Below, in pieces: positions 1-5,362 of a DNA stretch of 5,362 bases. Location: NCBI GenBank assembly GCA_030433195.1, contig JAUIME010000408.1, forward strand, positions 1 to 5,362, given 5' to 3'. Made by a program: the position numbers and the translations under genes. The notes beneath the pieces are model-generated. The model worked only from the letters and a program-made list of their open reading frames with translations, was not told the origin of the DNA and ran no database searches. Source of the stretch: a bacterium (GTDB lineage: Bacteria; Planctomycetota; JACOTG01; JAUIME01). How positions within the stretch are numbered: the stretch's first letter is position 1; each line of letters opens with the position of its first letter.

Positions 1-1
1 C

Positions 2-1024
2 CAAGAGACGCGCACGGGTCGCAACGTCCTCGGGCGGCTGCGCGCGGGCGGTAACGGCGCGCGTCGCGGTGCGCTCGTCATCGGCGCGCACGTCGACCAT
101 CTCGGCCGCGGCGCGGGCGGGAACTCGCTCGCGCGCGAAGGCGAGAAGGGTCAGATCCACTACGGCGCCGACGACAACGCATCGGGCGTCGCCGCGGTGC
201 TCGAGATTGCCGAGTATCTCGTGTCGCTGCACCGTCAAGACCGACTGCCGCTCGAGCGCGACCTCGTGTTCGCCGCCTGGTCGGGCGAAGAGATGGGCCT
301 TCTCGGATCGAAGCACTTCGTGACGACGCTACGGCAAGCGCTCGGGAATCCCGACCACTTGCGAAGCGCCATTTCCGCGAACCTCAATCTCGACATGATC
401 GGCCGCTTCGACGAGAAGCTCATCGTCAACGGTGTCGGATCGAGCAAGGTCTGGCCGCGCGAGATCGAGCGACGCAATGCGCCGGTCGGTCTGCCGCTCG
501 TCATCTCCGACGATCCGTACCTGCCGACCGACGCGACGAGCTTCTACCTCCAGGGTGTTCCGGTGCTGTCGTTCTTCACGGGCGTGCACGGTGACTACCA
601 CACGCCGCGCGATACGCCCGATCTGCTCGAGTACGCCGAGATGGTCCGCATCACGCGGTTCGTCGCGATGGTCGCGCGCGGCGTCGCGCTTTCGCCGATC
701 CCGCCCGACTACGTCGAAGTCGTCGCTCCCGCGCCGGCGGCGGCGCGCGGCAACGCGCCCGTCTCGCTGGGTACCGTCCCGTCGTACATCGAAGGCGAGA
801 CGCCGGGCGTGAAGCTCGAGGGCGTCCGCAACGGCGGGTCGGCCCACAAAGCCGGCGTCCGAGCCGACGACGTCATCGTGGAACTCGCGGGCAAGAAGGT
901 CGAGAACATCTACGACTACAGCCACGCCCTCGACAGCCTGAAGGTCGGCGAAGCCACGACGATCGTCGTCATGCGCGGACGCGAACGGCTGACGTTCGAA
1001 ATCACCCCCGGCGCGCGCGAGTAG
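2..1024 (+). CDS. M28-family zinc metallopeptidase with C-terminal PDZ domain (5' end outside window)
   Basis: This is the last 340 residues of a probable exported di-zinc aminopeptidase or carboxypeptidase; the start lies left of the window. The reading frame is open from base 2. The M28 metal and catalytic motifs appear in order: GAHVDHLG (His30 of the visible part), GADDNASG (55-62, bridging Asp), WSGEEMG (93-99, catalytic Glu and zinc-ligand Glu), NLDMIGR (129-135, Asp ligand) and GDYHTPRDTPD (His200 ligand). All expected ligands are present, so the enzyme looks active. Residues about 254-340 resemble a PDZ domain (GVKLEGV, GSAHKAGVRADDVIVELAGK), which in such proteins probably binds substrate tails or partners. 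Relatives usually carry a signal peptide and often a PA domain in the part missing here. Substrate is unknown. A GTG at 197 could be mistaken for the start, but it would cut off the first two zinc motifs. The gene converges on the AAA ATPase gene. Confidence 0.93.
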   Translation, partial: QETRTGRNVLGRLRAGGNGARRGALVIGAHVDHLGRGAGGNSLAREGEKGQIHYGADDNASGVAAVLEIAEYLVSLHRQDRLPLERDLVFAAWSGEEMGLLGSKHFVTTLRQALGNPDHLRSAISANLNLDMIGRFDEKLIVNGVGSSKVWPREIERRNAPVGLPLVISDDPYLPTDATSFYLQGVPVLSFFTGVHGDYHTPRDTPDLLEYAEMVRITRFVAMVARGVALSPIPPDYVEVVAPAPAAARGNAPVSLGTVPSYIEGETPGVKLEGVRNGGSAHKAGVRADDVIVELAGKKVENIYDYSHALDSLKVGEATTIVVMRGRERLTFEITPGARE

Positions 1025-1077
1025 GGCGCGCCGGGCGGGGGAGTAGGGCGCCGTCGCATCCGCACGGCTCGGGTTCC
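1025..1077. other. convergent intergenic gap with short GC-rich direct repeat
   Basis: These 53 bases separate two genes whose 3' ends face each other. The 9-base word GTAGGGCGC occurs at 1021-1029 (overlapping the peptidase stop) and again at 1043-1051. Two short palindromes, GGCGCGCC (1025-1032) and GGCGCC (1047-1052), lie inside. No hairpin followed by a T run was found on either strand, so a classical intrinsic terminator is not supported. The repeat may simply be a small duplication at the gene end. Confidence 0.4.
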
Positions 1078-2454
1078 TCAACGCAACACTTCGAGAACCT
1101 CGTGGGGACGGACGAGAAGAGCCTTCTTCGTTCGAGAGTTTGTGCTCTTGAGCCACAAGGCTCGGCGGATCGGGCGTCCGGCCGCGAGGGGAAGTCGTTC
1201 GATCTTGGCATCGAGTTGCTGGAGAAGTGTCGGGACGTCCGGCTCGTCGGTCCATTTGACTTCGCCGACGAGGACCTCGCTCGTACTGCGGCTCGTCGAC
1301 AGCACGTCGATCTCGAGCGGGGAGTGGTCGAGCCCCGGTCCCCACCATCTTTGGGCGGGCTCCCAATCGGAGCCGAGTTCCTCGAGGTGTATCACGCTGT
1401 TCCGGGCCAAGTCTTCCCATGTCGCCGCAACGTGACCCGCGAGTTGGCCGATGACGTGCTCGACCACCGCATCGACCGCCCCTGCGGTGACCCGCGATCG
1501 TTCGGGTTCGACGTAGCGAAACCAGAACCGAAGGAACGGGTTGGCGATTCGATAGAGGGAACGCTTCCCCGATCTCGGGTCGGCACCGAAGGGTTGCTCC
1601 CGCTGCACGAGTCCAAGATCGAATAGCCTCTGCATCGGGCGCGAGAGCGACGAAGCGGGTTTTTCCAAACGCGATGCGAGCTCAGAGAGCCGGTGGCAAC
1701 CTCGTCCGATCAAGCTCAAGATCGAGGCGGCCTGCGTCACGTCACGGAGGTCGTCCCGGAGCAGTGCAGCAGGCTCTTCGTGAAGCACTCCGAGCGGGTC
1801 GATCACGAGATCTCGAATCGCTCGCGGCAGACTCTCCTCGTCCTTGGCGAGTTCCCAGTAGCGCGGAACGCCGCCCCAGACCGAGTAGGCCTCGACCGCC
1901 CCGATCGGATCGAACTGTGGGAAGGCCTCGGTGATCCAACCCGGCAAGAGGGGCTCGATTCGGAGGATCTCGTTGGCGCGTCCGTAGAGGGGGGCCGTGC
2001 GATCGAGCACCAGCCCTTGCATCATCTGTTGAGACGAGCCGCAGAGGACGAGATGGATCGGTGGTTCTCGATGCTCGTCGTTGAGCTTCTGCAGCAAGCT
2101 GGGAAGCTCGGGGGATGCCTTGACGAGGTTCGGGAACTCGTCGAGCACGAGAACCGCATCGGCGGGGGCGTCTTTCCAGAATCGCTGCAGCAGGGCATCC
2201 CAGTCGGGATAGACGACCTGGTCGAAACCCGCGATTCGAGACCCGATCTCGCTCGCGAGGGCGCGCCTCTGCAGGCTTGCCTCTCGGTCGTCACCGACGA
2301 AGGAGATCGCGGATTCCGGAACGACCTCCTCGATCAACCGAGACTTACCGCATCGACGCCGCCCGAACAGGACCACCAGGGTCGATTCGTTGGATCCCAG
2401 GGCCCGCGAGAGCCGTCGACGTTCGTTGTGTCGGTTCAGGAATTGGAGTCGCAT
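1078..2454 (-). CDS. archaeal-type AAA ATPase with DUF234/PD-(D/E)XK-like C-terminal domain
   Basis: A 458-residue P-loop ATPase of the type often annotated 'ATP-binding protein' (Arch_ATPase plus DUF234). The N-terminus has the family entry motif FLNRHNERRRL (5-15), Walker A GRRRCGKS (31-38), Walker B AVLVLDEF (100-107; Asp105, Glu106), a sensor-like strand LVLCGSS (135-141) and the typical PLYGRANEILRIEPL (155-169). A winged-helix-like middle region comes next, then NPFLRFWFRYV. Near the C-terminus EIDVLS (381-386) followed by VGEVKW (396-401; Asp383, Glu398, Lys400) matches the spacing of a PD-(D/E)XK nuclease core, as described for DUF234. The biological role of this family is not established; DNA-related or defence roles are possible. 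ATG 2454 is chosen because the family motif begins at residue 5; its GGAG (2460-2457) sits only 2 bases away, so initiation may be weak or nearly leaderless. One sampled row of this gene is 57% G+C against 72-73% in neighbours, suggesting acquisition by transfer. Confidence 0.88.
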   Translation of the reverse strand: MRLQFLNRHNERRRLSRALGSNESTLVVLFGRRRCGKSRLIEEVVPESAISFVGDDREASLQRRALASEIGSRIAGFDQVVYPDWDALLQRFWKDAPADAVLVLDEFPNLVKASPELPSLLQKLNDEHREPPIHLVLCGSSQQMMQGLVLDRTAPLYGRANEILRIEPLLPGWITEAFPQFDPIGAVEAYSVWGGVPRYWELAKDEESLPRAIRDLVIDPLGVLHEEPAALLRDDLRDVTQAASILSLIGRGCHRLSELASRLEKPASSLSRPMQRLFDLGLVQREQPFGADPRSGKRSLYRIANPFLRFWFRYVEPERSRVTAGAVDAVVEHVIGQLAGHVAATWEDLARNSVIHLEELGSDWEPAQRWWGPGLDHSPLEIDVLSTSRSTSEVLVGEVKWTDEPDVPTLLQQLDAKIERLPLAAGRPIRRALWLKSTNSRTKKALLVRPHEVLEVLR

Positions 2455-2609
2455 GACTCCGAATAATATGCACCTGAAACATTATGTTGCAACTACATAA
2501 TCTTCGTTGTCGTCAACGGAAGTGTGTATCCAGTAAGGTGTGCAGCTGCTTACGATGGTTGGGCGGGCTCGGGCTTTTCCGACCGCGAAGAGTCACGGCC
2601 GCGAGGAGG
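2455..2609 (-). promoter_or_regulatory. upstream region of the AAA ATPase gene, with candidate promoter
   Basis: This 155-base gap lies between the selenoprotein stop and the ATPase start. Bases 2461-2505 are about 31% G+C, a sharp dip in a GC-rich window. On the minus strand a possible sigma-70 promoter reads TTGCAA (2492-2487), 18 bases, TATTAT (2468-2463). It would begin transcription only a few bases before the ATG at 2454, giving an almost leaderless mRNA. No clear terminator hairpin for the upstream selenoprotein gene was found in 2505-2609, so some readthrough into the ATPase gene is possible. Confidence 0.35.
2481..2501. repeat. 21-base inverted repeat, candidate operator
   Basis: The arms ATTATGT (2481-2487) and ACATAAT (2495-2501) are perfect inverted copies separated by 7 bases. 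A second perfect palindrome, GTTGCAAC (2486-2493), lies inside, slightly off centre. The element overlaps the candidate -35 box of the ATPase gene, where a dimeric repressor could block transcription. There is no T run or G+C-rich stem, so it does not look like a terminator. The symmetry is seen directly; the operator role is inference. Confidence 0.5.
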
Positions 2610-2951
2610 CTACCCCAATACGCCCTCGTAGGTTTCCGCGTCGAAGCCGACGAGGAGGGTCTTGCCGACGCGTAGGGTGGGGGCGCGCAGGTTGCCGGTC
2701 GGGCCGAGCATCGCGGCGACCGCGTCGTCCGAATCGAGCTCGGACTTCTTGAACTCGGTCACCTTCTTGCCCTTGGCGGCGATGAGCTTGCTCGCATCGG
2801 CGAGCAGATCGCGCGCGGCGCTCGCGTCGAGTTTCTTGCTCGCGGACACTTTCTCCTTCACGTCCACACCGGAGTCCTCCAGAAACTTGGAGGCACGGGT
2901 GCAGGACGTTCAGCCGCCGCGGTGGTAGTACCAGTCGACGTTCTTCGGCAT
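2610..2951 (-). CDS. ArsC/Spx-like thioredoxin-fold selenoprotein (UxxC), TGA read as Sec14
   Basis: Predicted 113-residue redox protein. The frame runs from ATG 2951 through one TGA (2912-2910) to TAG 2612-2610. The start reads MPKNVDWYYHRGG-U-TSC; U14-T-S-C17 followed by TRASKFLEDSG aligns with the Spx motif CTSC and the helix after it (C-T-S-C-R-K-A-R-A-W-L-E-E). The C-terminal LRAPTLRVGKTLLVGF (88-103) matches the ArsC/Spx strand pair with the conserved Pro91 and LxVGF. Length is close to the 110-130 residues usual for the family. Sec14 and Cys17 would form the selenenylsulfide-type active site of a cytosolic thiol oxidoreductase; substrate is unknown, and arsenate reduction cannot be assumed. 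ATG 2951 is preferred to the in-frame ATG 2960 because GAAGGA lies 8 bases before it. A call starting at GTG 2867 would lose the whole active site. A disrupted gene is the alternative, but coding character is intact on both sides and a SECIS-like hairpin follows the TGA. Translation needs SelA, SelB, SelD and tRNA-Sec genes elsewhere. Confidence 0.88.
2860..2909 (-). promoter_or_regulatory. bacterial SECIS element (stem-loop directly after the UGA)
   Basis: In the mRNA, the 50 bases right after the UGA fold by eye into one long hairpin. The lower stem pairs ACGUCC (2909-2904) with GGACGU (2865-2860), 6 of 6. U2903 is bulged. The middle stem pairs GCACC (2902-2898) with GGUGU (2870-2866), with one G-U pair. 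An internal loop CGUG/ACUCC follows, then the upper stem CCUCCA (2893-2888) with UGGAGG (2881-2876), 6 of 6. The apical loop is AGUUUC (2887-2882). Known bacterial SECIS elements have a G in the first two loop positions and a loop 16-37 bases after the UGA; here G is second and 22 bases intervene. The loop also resembles AGGUCU of E. coli fdhF. The element should bind SelB to direct Sec insertion. Confidence 0.82.
2910..2912 (-). other. in-frame TGA selenocysteine codon
   Basis: This is the only stop triplet in frame between ATG 2951 and TAG 2612-2610. It occupies the first position of the CxxC-type motif, exactly where homologues are expected to carry cysteine, three residues before the resolving Cys17. 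This is the usual place for selenocysteine in thioredoxin-fold selenoproteins and an improbable place for a random nonsense mutation. Confidence 0.87.
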
Positions 2952-3040
2952 GGTCGTCATCCTTCGTTCGGGGGAGGGGTCGAAAGGCGAGGTATAGCAA
3001 TCGCGGGGGGCGATCCGCATCCGCAAGCGAGGGCTTCGGT
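2952..3040 (-). promoter_or_regulatory. gap between ABC operon and selenoprotein gene, with possible extended -10
   Basis: These 89 bases follow the stop of the ABC ATPase gene on the same strand. The minus strand contains TTGCTATACC (3000-2991), whose TG-n-TATACC resembles an extended -10 box and would start transcription about 33 bases before ATG 2951. No convincing -35 box and no terminator hairpin for the ABC operon were found, so the selenoprotein could have its own promoter or be read through from the operon. Confidence 0.25.
2960..2965 (-). promoter_or_regulatory. ribosome binding site of the selenoprotein gene
   Basis: GAAGGA (2965-2960) precedes ATG 2951 by 8 bases, an ideal spacing. 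The other in-frame ATG, at 2960, directly abuts the GAAGG and has no usable site. This decides the start. Confidence 0.65.
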
Positions 3041-3838
3041 TCAGCCGCGCTTCCATGGGACGACGAACGGTCGCGGCTCGTTCCACGGACTCGTCGCGAG
3101 TTCGCCGTAGTGCAGGTCGCTGCCGTAGACCGGTTCGAGCACTTCGGGCCGGATGATCTCGGTCGGCGTGCCCGTCGCGGCGATACGACCTTCGTGAAGG
3201 AGTGCGACGCGCGTTGCGAACTGGCTCGCGAGGTTGAGCTCGTGGGTGATGACGAGGGCTGCGTGTCCGTCTCGCACGAGGTCGAGCAGGTGTTCGAAGG
3301 TCTGGATCTGGTGTCGCGCGTCGAGCGAGGCGGTGGGCTCGTCGACGAGCAGCGTGCCGGCTTCCTGCGCGATGGCGCGCGCCATGAGTACGCGCTGACG
3401 TTGGCCGCTCGACATCTCGGCGAGTCGGCGTTCGCGAAGCTCGGTAAGCTCGGTGGCGGCGAGGGCCCGGTCGACGGCTTGCCGGTCCTCGGGCGTCGCG
3501 CGGCGAAAGAATCCGAGATGTGCGTAACGTCCGCCTTCGACGAACGTCTCTACGGTGACGTCGCCCGGGAGGCCGAGCTCTTGAGGGACGAGCGCGATGT
3601 CTCGGGCGCGTTCGCGTGTGGACAGTGTCGCGAGAGGGCGGTCGCCGATGCGGACGTCGCCCGCGTCGGCGTCGAAGATGCCCGCGAGCACGCGAATCAA
3701 CGTCGTCTTGCCGGCGCCGTTCGGGCCGATCAACGCGAGGAGCTCGCCGGGCTCGAGGCGCAGGTCGACGTGGCGAAGGATCGGATCCCCGGGCTCGTAG
3801 GCGAACGCGACGCCGGTCGCGCAGAGGGGCTTTACCAT
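3041..3838 (-). CDS. ABC importer ATPase, FecE/BtuD type (siderophore, haem or cobalamin uptake)
   Basis: A 265-residue ATPase that powers the importer encoded upstream. All nucleotide-binding motifs are visible: aromatic A-loop Tyr14, Walker A GPNGAGKT (38-45), Q-loop Gln86 in LVPQE, signature MSSGQRQR (142-149), Walker B TLLVDEP (162-168), D-loop ASLD (170-173) and H-loop THELNLAS (198-205). The THxLNLA wording and the length are typical of the FecE/BtuD/FhuC group. The signature has Ser in place of the first Gly of LSGGQ, a variant that should still be functional. ATG 3838 is chosen because AAGGAG (3852-3847) lies 8 bases before it and family similarity starts there. The same frame stays open far upstream through the permease gene, which would give a false fusion of about 700 residues. 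It overlaps the permease stop by 7 bases, indicating translational coupling. The substrate cannot be told from the ATPase. Confidence 0.95.
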   Translation of the reverse strand: MVKPLCATGVAFAYEPGDPILRHVDLRLEPGELLALIGPNGAGKTTLIRVLAGIFDADAGDVRIGDRPLATLSTRERARDIALVPQELGLPGDVTVETFVEGGRYAHLGFFRRATPEDRQAVDRALAATELTELRERRLAEMSSGQRQRVLMARAIAQEAGTLLVDEPTASLDARHQIQTFEHLLDLVRDGHAALVITHELNLASQFATRVALLHEGRIAATGTPTEIIRPEVLEPVYGSDLHYGELATSPWNEPRPFVVPWKRG

Positions 3839-4932
3839 GATTGCAGCTCCTTGCGATTGCGAAGGAGCAGCGCCAGGAAGAACAGTCCGCCGAGAAGTGA
3901 CATGAGAACGCCCGGGCGCATCGCGCGTTCGCCGAGCAGCACGAGCTGCGCGAACTCGGCGCCGAGCAGGAACACCGCGCCGCCGAGGATCGACAGTGGC
4001 AGCAGCGAACGATGCCCCGAGCCGACGAGGAGCCGGATGACGTGCGGCACGATGAGACCGACGAACGCGACTTGTCCCGCGACCGCGGTGGCGACGGCCG
4101 CCGACAGCGCGGCGGCGCCGACCGCGAGGATCTTCACGCGCTGCGCGTTCACGCCGACGGCTTCGGCGTCTTCTTCGCCGCCGCGAAACAGATCGAGCTC
4201 CAGCGCGAGGAAAGGCAGGGTGAGCGAAGTGGCGAGGAGCCCGACGGCGAGAATCACGACGTGCGTCGCCGACTTGTCGTCGAGGTTGCCGAAGTTCCAC
4301 GAGATGATGGCGCGCGAGAGCTCGTAGTCTTCGAGCGTCAGCGATTGGATCGCGCTCAGCAATCCACCGAGGCACGTGTTCATGGCGATGCCGACGAGCA
4401 GCAGCGTCGGGACCGAGACGCGGCTTCCGTGCGATGCGAGCGTGAGTACGAGAAACGACACGCCGAGCGCACCCAGGAATGCGAACACGGCCGGCAGCAC
4501 CGAGGGGTTCTGCTCGGTAAGGCCGAGCAGCAGTCGCGGTCCGTAGCCGCCCATCAAGATGATGCCGATCGACGCGCCGAGGCTCGCGCCCGCGTTGACG
4601 CCGAGAATCGTCGGCGACGCGAGGCCGTTGCGCAGCAGGCCTTGCAGCAGCGCGCCCGAGACGCCGAGCGCCCCGCCGACTCCGGCGGCCGTGAGCGCAC
4701 GCCACAGTCGAAGCTCGACGATCGCTTGTGTTGTCGAATCGAGCGGTGCGCCGGGTGCGAGCGCGTCGAGACCGAACGCCCCGAGCAAGCCCGCGAACAT
4801 CGCGCCGAGGCTGTCCGGGCCGGCGCCCGACGATCCGTAACGGACCGAGCCGAGCACCAGCAGCAGCAGCGCGGGCGGGAGGACGCCGAACAGCACCGCG
4901 GCGGGGATCTTCGGAGCGCGGTCGAGCTTCAT
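3832..4932 (-). CDS. ABC importer permease, FecCD/BtuC family
   Basis: A 366-residue inner-membrane protein forming the homodimeric channel of the importer. It is strongly hydrophobic, with an N-terminal membrane segment at about 10-30 and further segments throughout, in keeping with the roughly ten of BtuC. The family blocks are clear: GVSGALLQGLLRNGLASP (90-107) then ILGVNAGASLGA (109-120), the coupling region EAVGVNAQRVK (257-267) and GQVAFVGLIVPHVIR (286-300). The usual C-terminal ELPVG segment is replaced by ERAMRPGVLMSLLGG (335-349), a mild departure. ATG 4932 has GAGG (4940-4937) 4 bases before it and overlaps the stop of the binding-protein gene in an ATGA arrangement. The family moves iron-siderophore, haem, cobalamin or related chelates; this sequence does not say which. 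Confidence 0.95.
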   Translation of the reverse strand: MKLDRAPKIPAAVLFGVLPPALLLLVLGSVRYGSSGAGPDSLGAMFAGLLGAFGLDALAPGAPLDSTTQAIVELRLWRALTAAGVGGALGVSGALLQGLLRNGLASPTILGVNAGASLGASIGIILMGGYGPRLLLGLTEQNPSVLPAVFAFLGALGVSFLVLTLASHGSRVSVPTLLLVGIAMNTCLGGLLSAIQSLTLEDYELSRAIISWNFGNLDDKSATHVVILAVGLLATSLTLPFLALELDLFRGGEEDAEAVGVNAQRVKILAVGAAALSAAVATAVAGQVAFVGLIVPHVIRLLVGSGHRSLLPLSILGGAVFLLGAEFAQLVLLGERAMRPGVLMSLLGGLFFLALLLRNRKELQSW

Positions 4933-5362
4933 GGCACCTCGTCACGTGACTCGGCATCGGGTGTCGCCGCTGTCGAGAAGTCACGCCCTTCGAGCAAATC
5001 CGCCAGGGCTTCACCGCCTTCGAGGATCTCCTGCGAAACCGTGAAGAAGTGGCGCGCGGGGAGCGAAACGATCCGTCGTTCGCGGACCGCACGCAGACCG
5101 CGAAGCGTCGGCTCCGCGAGCAGAAGATCTTCGGTGACGCCGACACCCGTGTCCTCGCGATGACTCACCACGATGAGGTCGGGGTCGAGCGCGAGCACGT
5201 CTTCGAAGTCGAGCGGCGCGATGCCGACGTCTCCCGCTTCGGCGAGCACGTTGCGCAAGCCGGCGAGCCGGAAGACCTCGTGTTGCGTCGTCTGCGCGCC
5301 GGCGCCGGTTCCGCCGAAGCCGTAGTTGGCGTAGGCCAGCGCACGCACATCGCGATCGGCAG
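4929..5362 (-). CDS. periplasmic substrate-binding protein of the ABC importer (C-terminal part, start outside window)
   Basis: The last 143 residues of a class III (BtuF/FhuD-type) binding protein; the start, signal peptide and N-terminal lobe lie right of the window. The visible part shows the family pattern of the C-terminal lobe: ADRDVRALAYANYG at the beginning, the strand-turn FRLAGLRNVLAEAG, then LDFEDVLALDPDLIVVSH, which matches the family's 'Eel-al-dPDviv' block, and RERRIVSLPARHFFTVSQ followed by the final helix ILEGGEALADLL. It captures the ligand in the periplasm and delivers it to the permease. Ligand identity cannot be judged without the N-terminal lobe. A GTG at 5348 is internal and not the start. 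As first gene of the visible operon, any cobalamin riboswitch or Fur site would be upstream, outside the window. Confidence 0.88.
   Translation of the reverse strand, partial: ADRDVRALAYANYGFGGTGAGAQTTQHEVFRLAGLRNVLAEAGDVGIAPLDFEDVLALDPDLIVVSHREDTGVGVTEDLLLAEPTLRGLRAVRERRIVSLPARHFFTVSQEILEGGEALADLLEGRDFSTAATPDAESRDEVP

Noticed and set aside
329..1420. 363-residue minus-strand frame
   Set aside because: Antisense to the peptidase motifs and out of frame with the AAA ATPase; arginine-rich with no domain.
1693..2466. 257-residue plus-strand frame opposite the AAA ATPase
   Set aside because: Mirror of a gene with complete Walker motifs; no motif of its own.
2560..2580. GC-rich run ending in TTTT on the plus strand, possible terminator
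   Set aside because: The G-rich and C-rich words are direct, not inverted, repeats, so no stem forms, and no plus-strand gene ends nearby.
2610..2867. Stand-alone 85-residue protein from GTG 2867
   Set aside because: It lacks the first strand and the redox motif of its fold; the frame continues upstream through a Sec codon to a start with a good ribosome site. Kept only as a speculative second start.
2610..2951. Selenoprotein gene as a nonsense-mutated pseudogene
   Set aside because: Coding character and family motifs are intact on both sides of the TGA, the TGA falls exactly on the redox position and a SECIS-like hairpin follows.
3110..4327. 405-residue plus-strand frame
   Set aside because: Opposite-strand shadow of the ATPase and permease genes in GC-rich DNA, with no recognisable domain.
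3041..5146. A 701-residue fusion protein ending in the ABC ATPase
   Set aside because: The part before 3838 is arginine-rich antiphase translation of the permease gene; the ATPase has its own ATG and AAGGAG site.
4012..5163. 383-residue plus-strand frame rich in Arg, Glu and Asp
   Set aside because: Low-complexity antisense translation of the permease and binding-protein genes.

Overview
The window comes from a GC-rich bacterium: hand-counted 60-base rows in the peptidase and permease genes give about 72-73% G+C. The gene set (exported M28 peptidase with a PDZ domain, BtuCDF-type importer, and a gene that reads UGA as selenocysteine) fits a free-living Gram-negative with selenocysteine machinery, such as Myxococcota, another deltaproteobacterial lineage or Planctomycetota. 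The sequence alone does not settle the phylum.

Layout. Positions 2-1024 (+) hold the C-terminal 340 residues of an M28 zinc peptidase ending in a PDZ domain. A 53-base convergent gap follows. Positions 1078-2454 (-) encode a 458-residue archaeal-type AAA ATPase with a DUF234-like C-terminal region carrying a PD-(D/E)XK-like motif. Its G+C is visibly lower than its neighbours, and an AT-rich leader with a near-perfect palindrome precedes it. Positions 2610-2951 (-) hold a small ArsC/Spx-like thioredoxin-fold protein. Positions 3041-5362 (-) hold an ABC importer operon in the order binding protein (partial), permease, ATPase, with 3 bases (ATGA-type) and 7 bases of overlap at the two junctions.

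The main discovery is the small gene at 2610-2951. Conventional gene calling would start it at an internal GTG (2867) and lose the active site. Read upstream in the same frame, it continues through one TGA (2912-2910) to an ATG at 2951 with a well-spaced GAAGGA ribosome site. The TGA falls at the first position of a redox motif, U-T-S-C, which aligns with the C-T-S-C of Spx. The RNA directly after the UGA folds by eye into a three-part stem-loop with a G in the second loop position, at a distance expected of a bacterial SECIS element. This is therefore very probably a selenoprotein, 113 residues long with Sec14, and not a truncated protein or pseudogene.

The importer genes work together: the periplasmic protein binds a metal chelate, haem or cobalamin-type ligand, the permease passes it across the inner membrane and the ATPase drives the cycle. 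No shared pathway between the importer, the selenoprotein and the AAA ATPase can be read from the sequence beyond their common strand. No gene-free stretch exceeds 300 bases, and no tRNA, rRNA, CRISPR or insertion sequence was seen.
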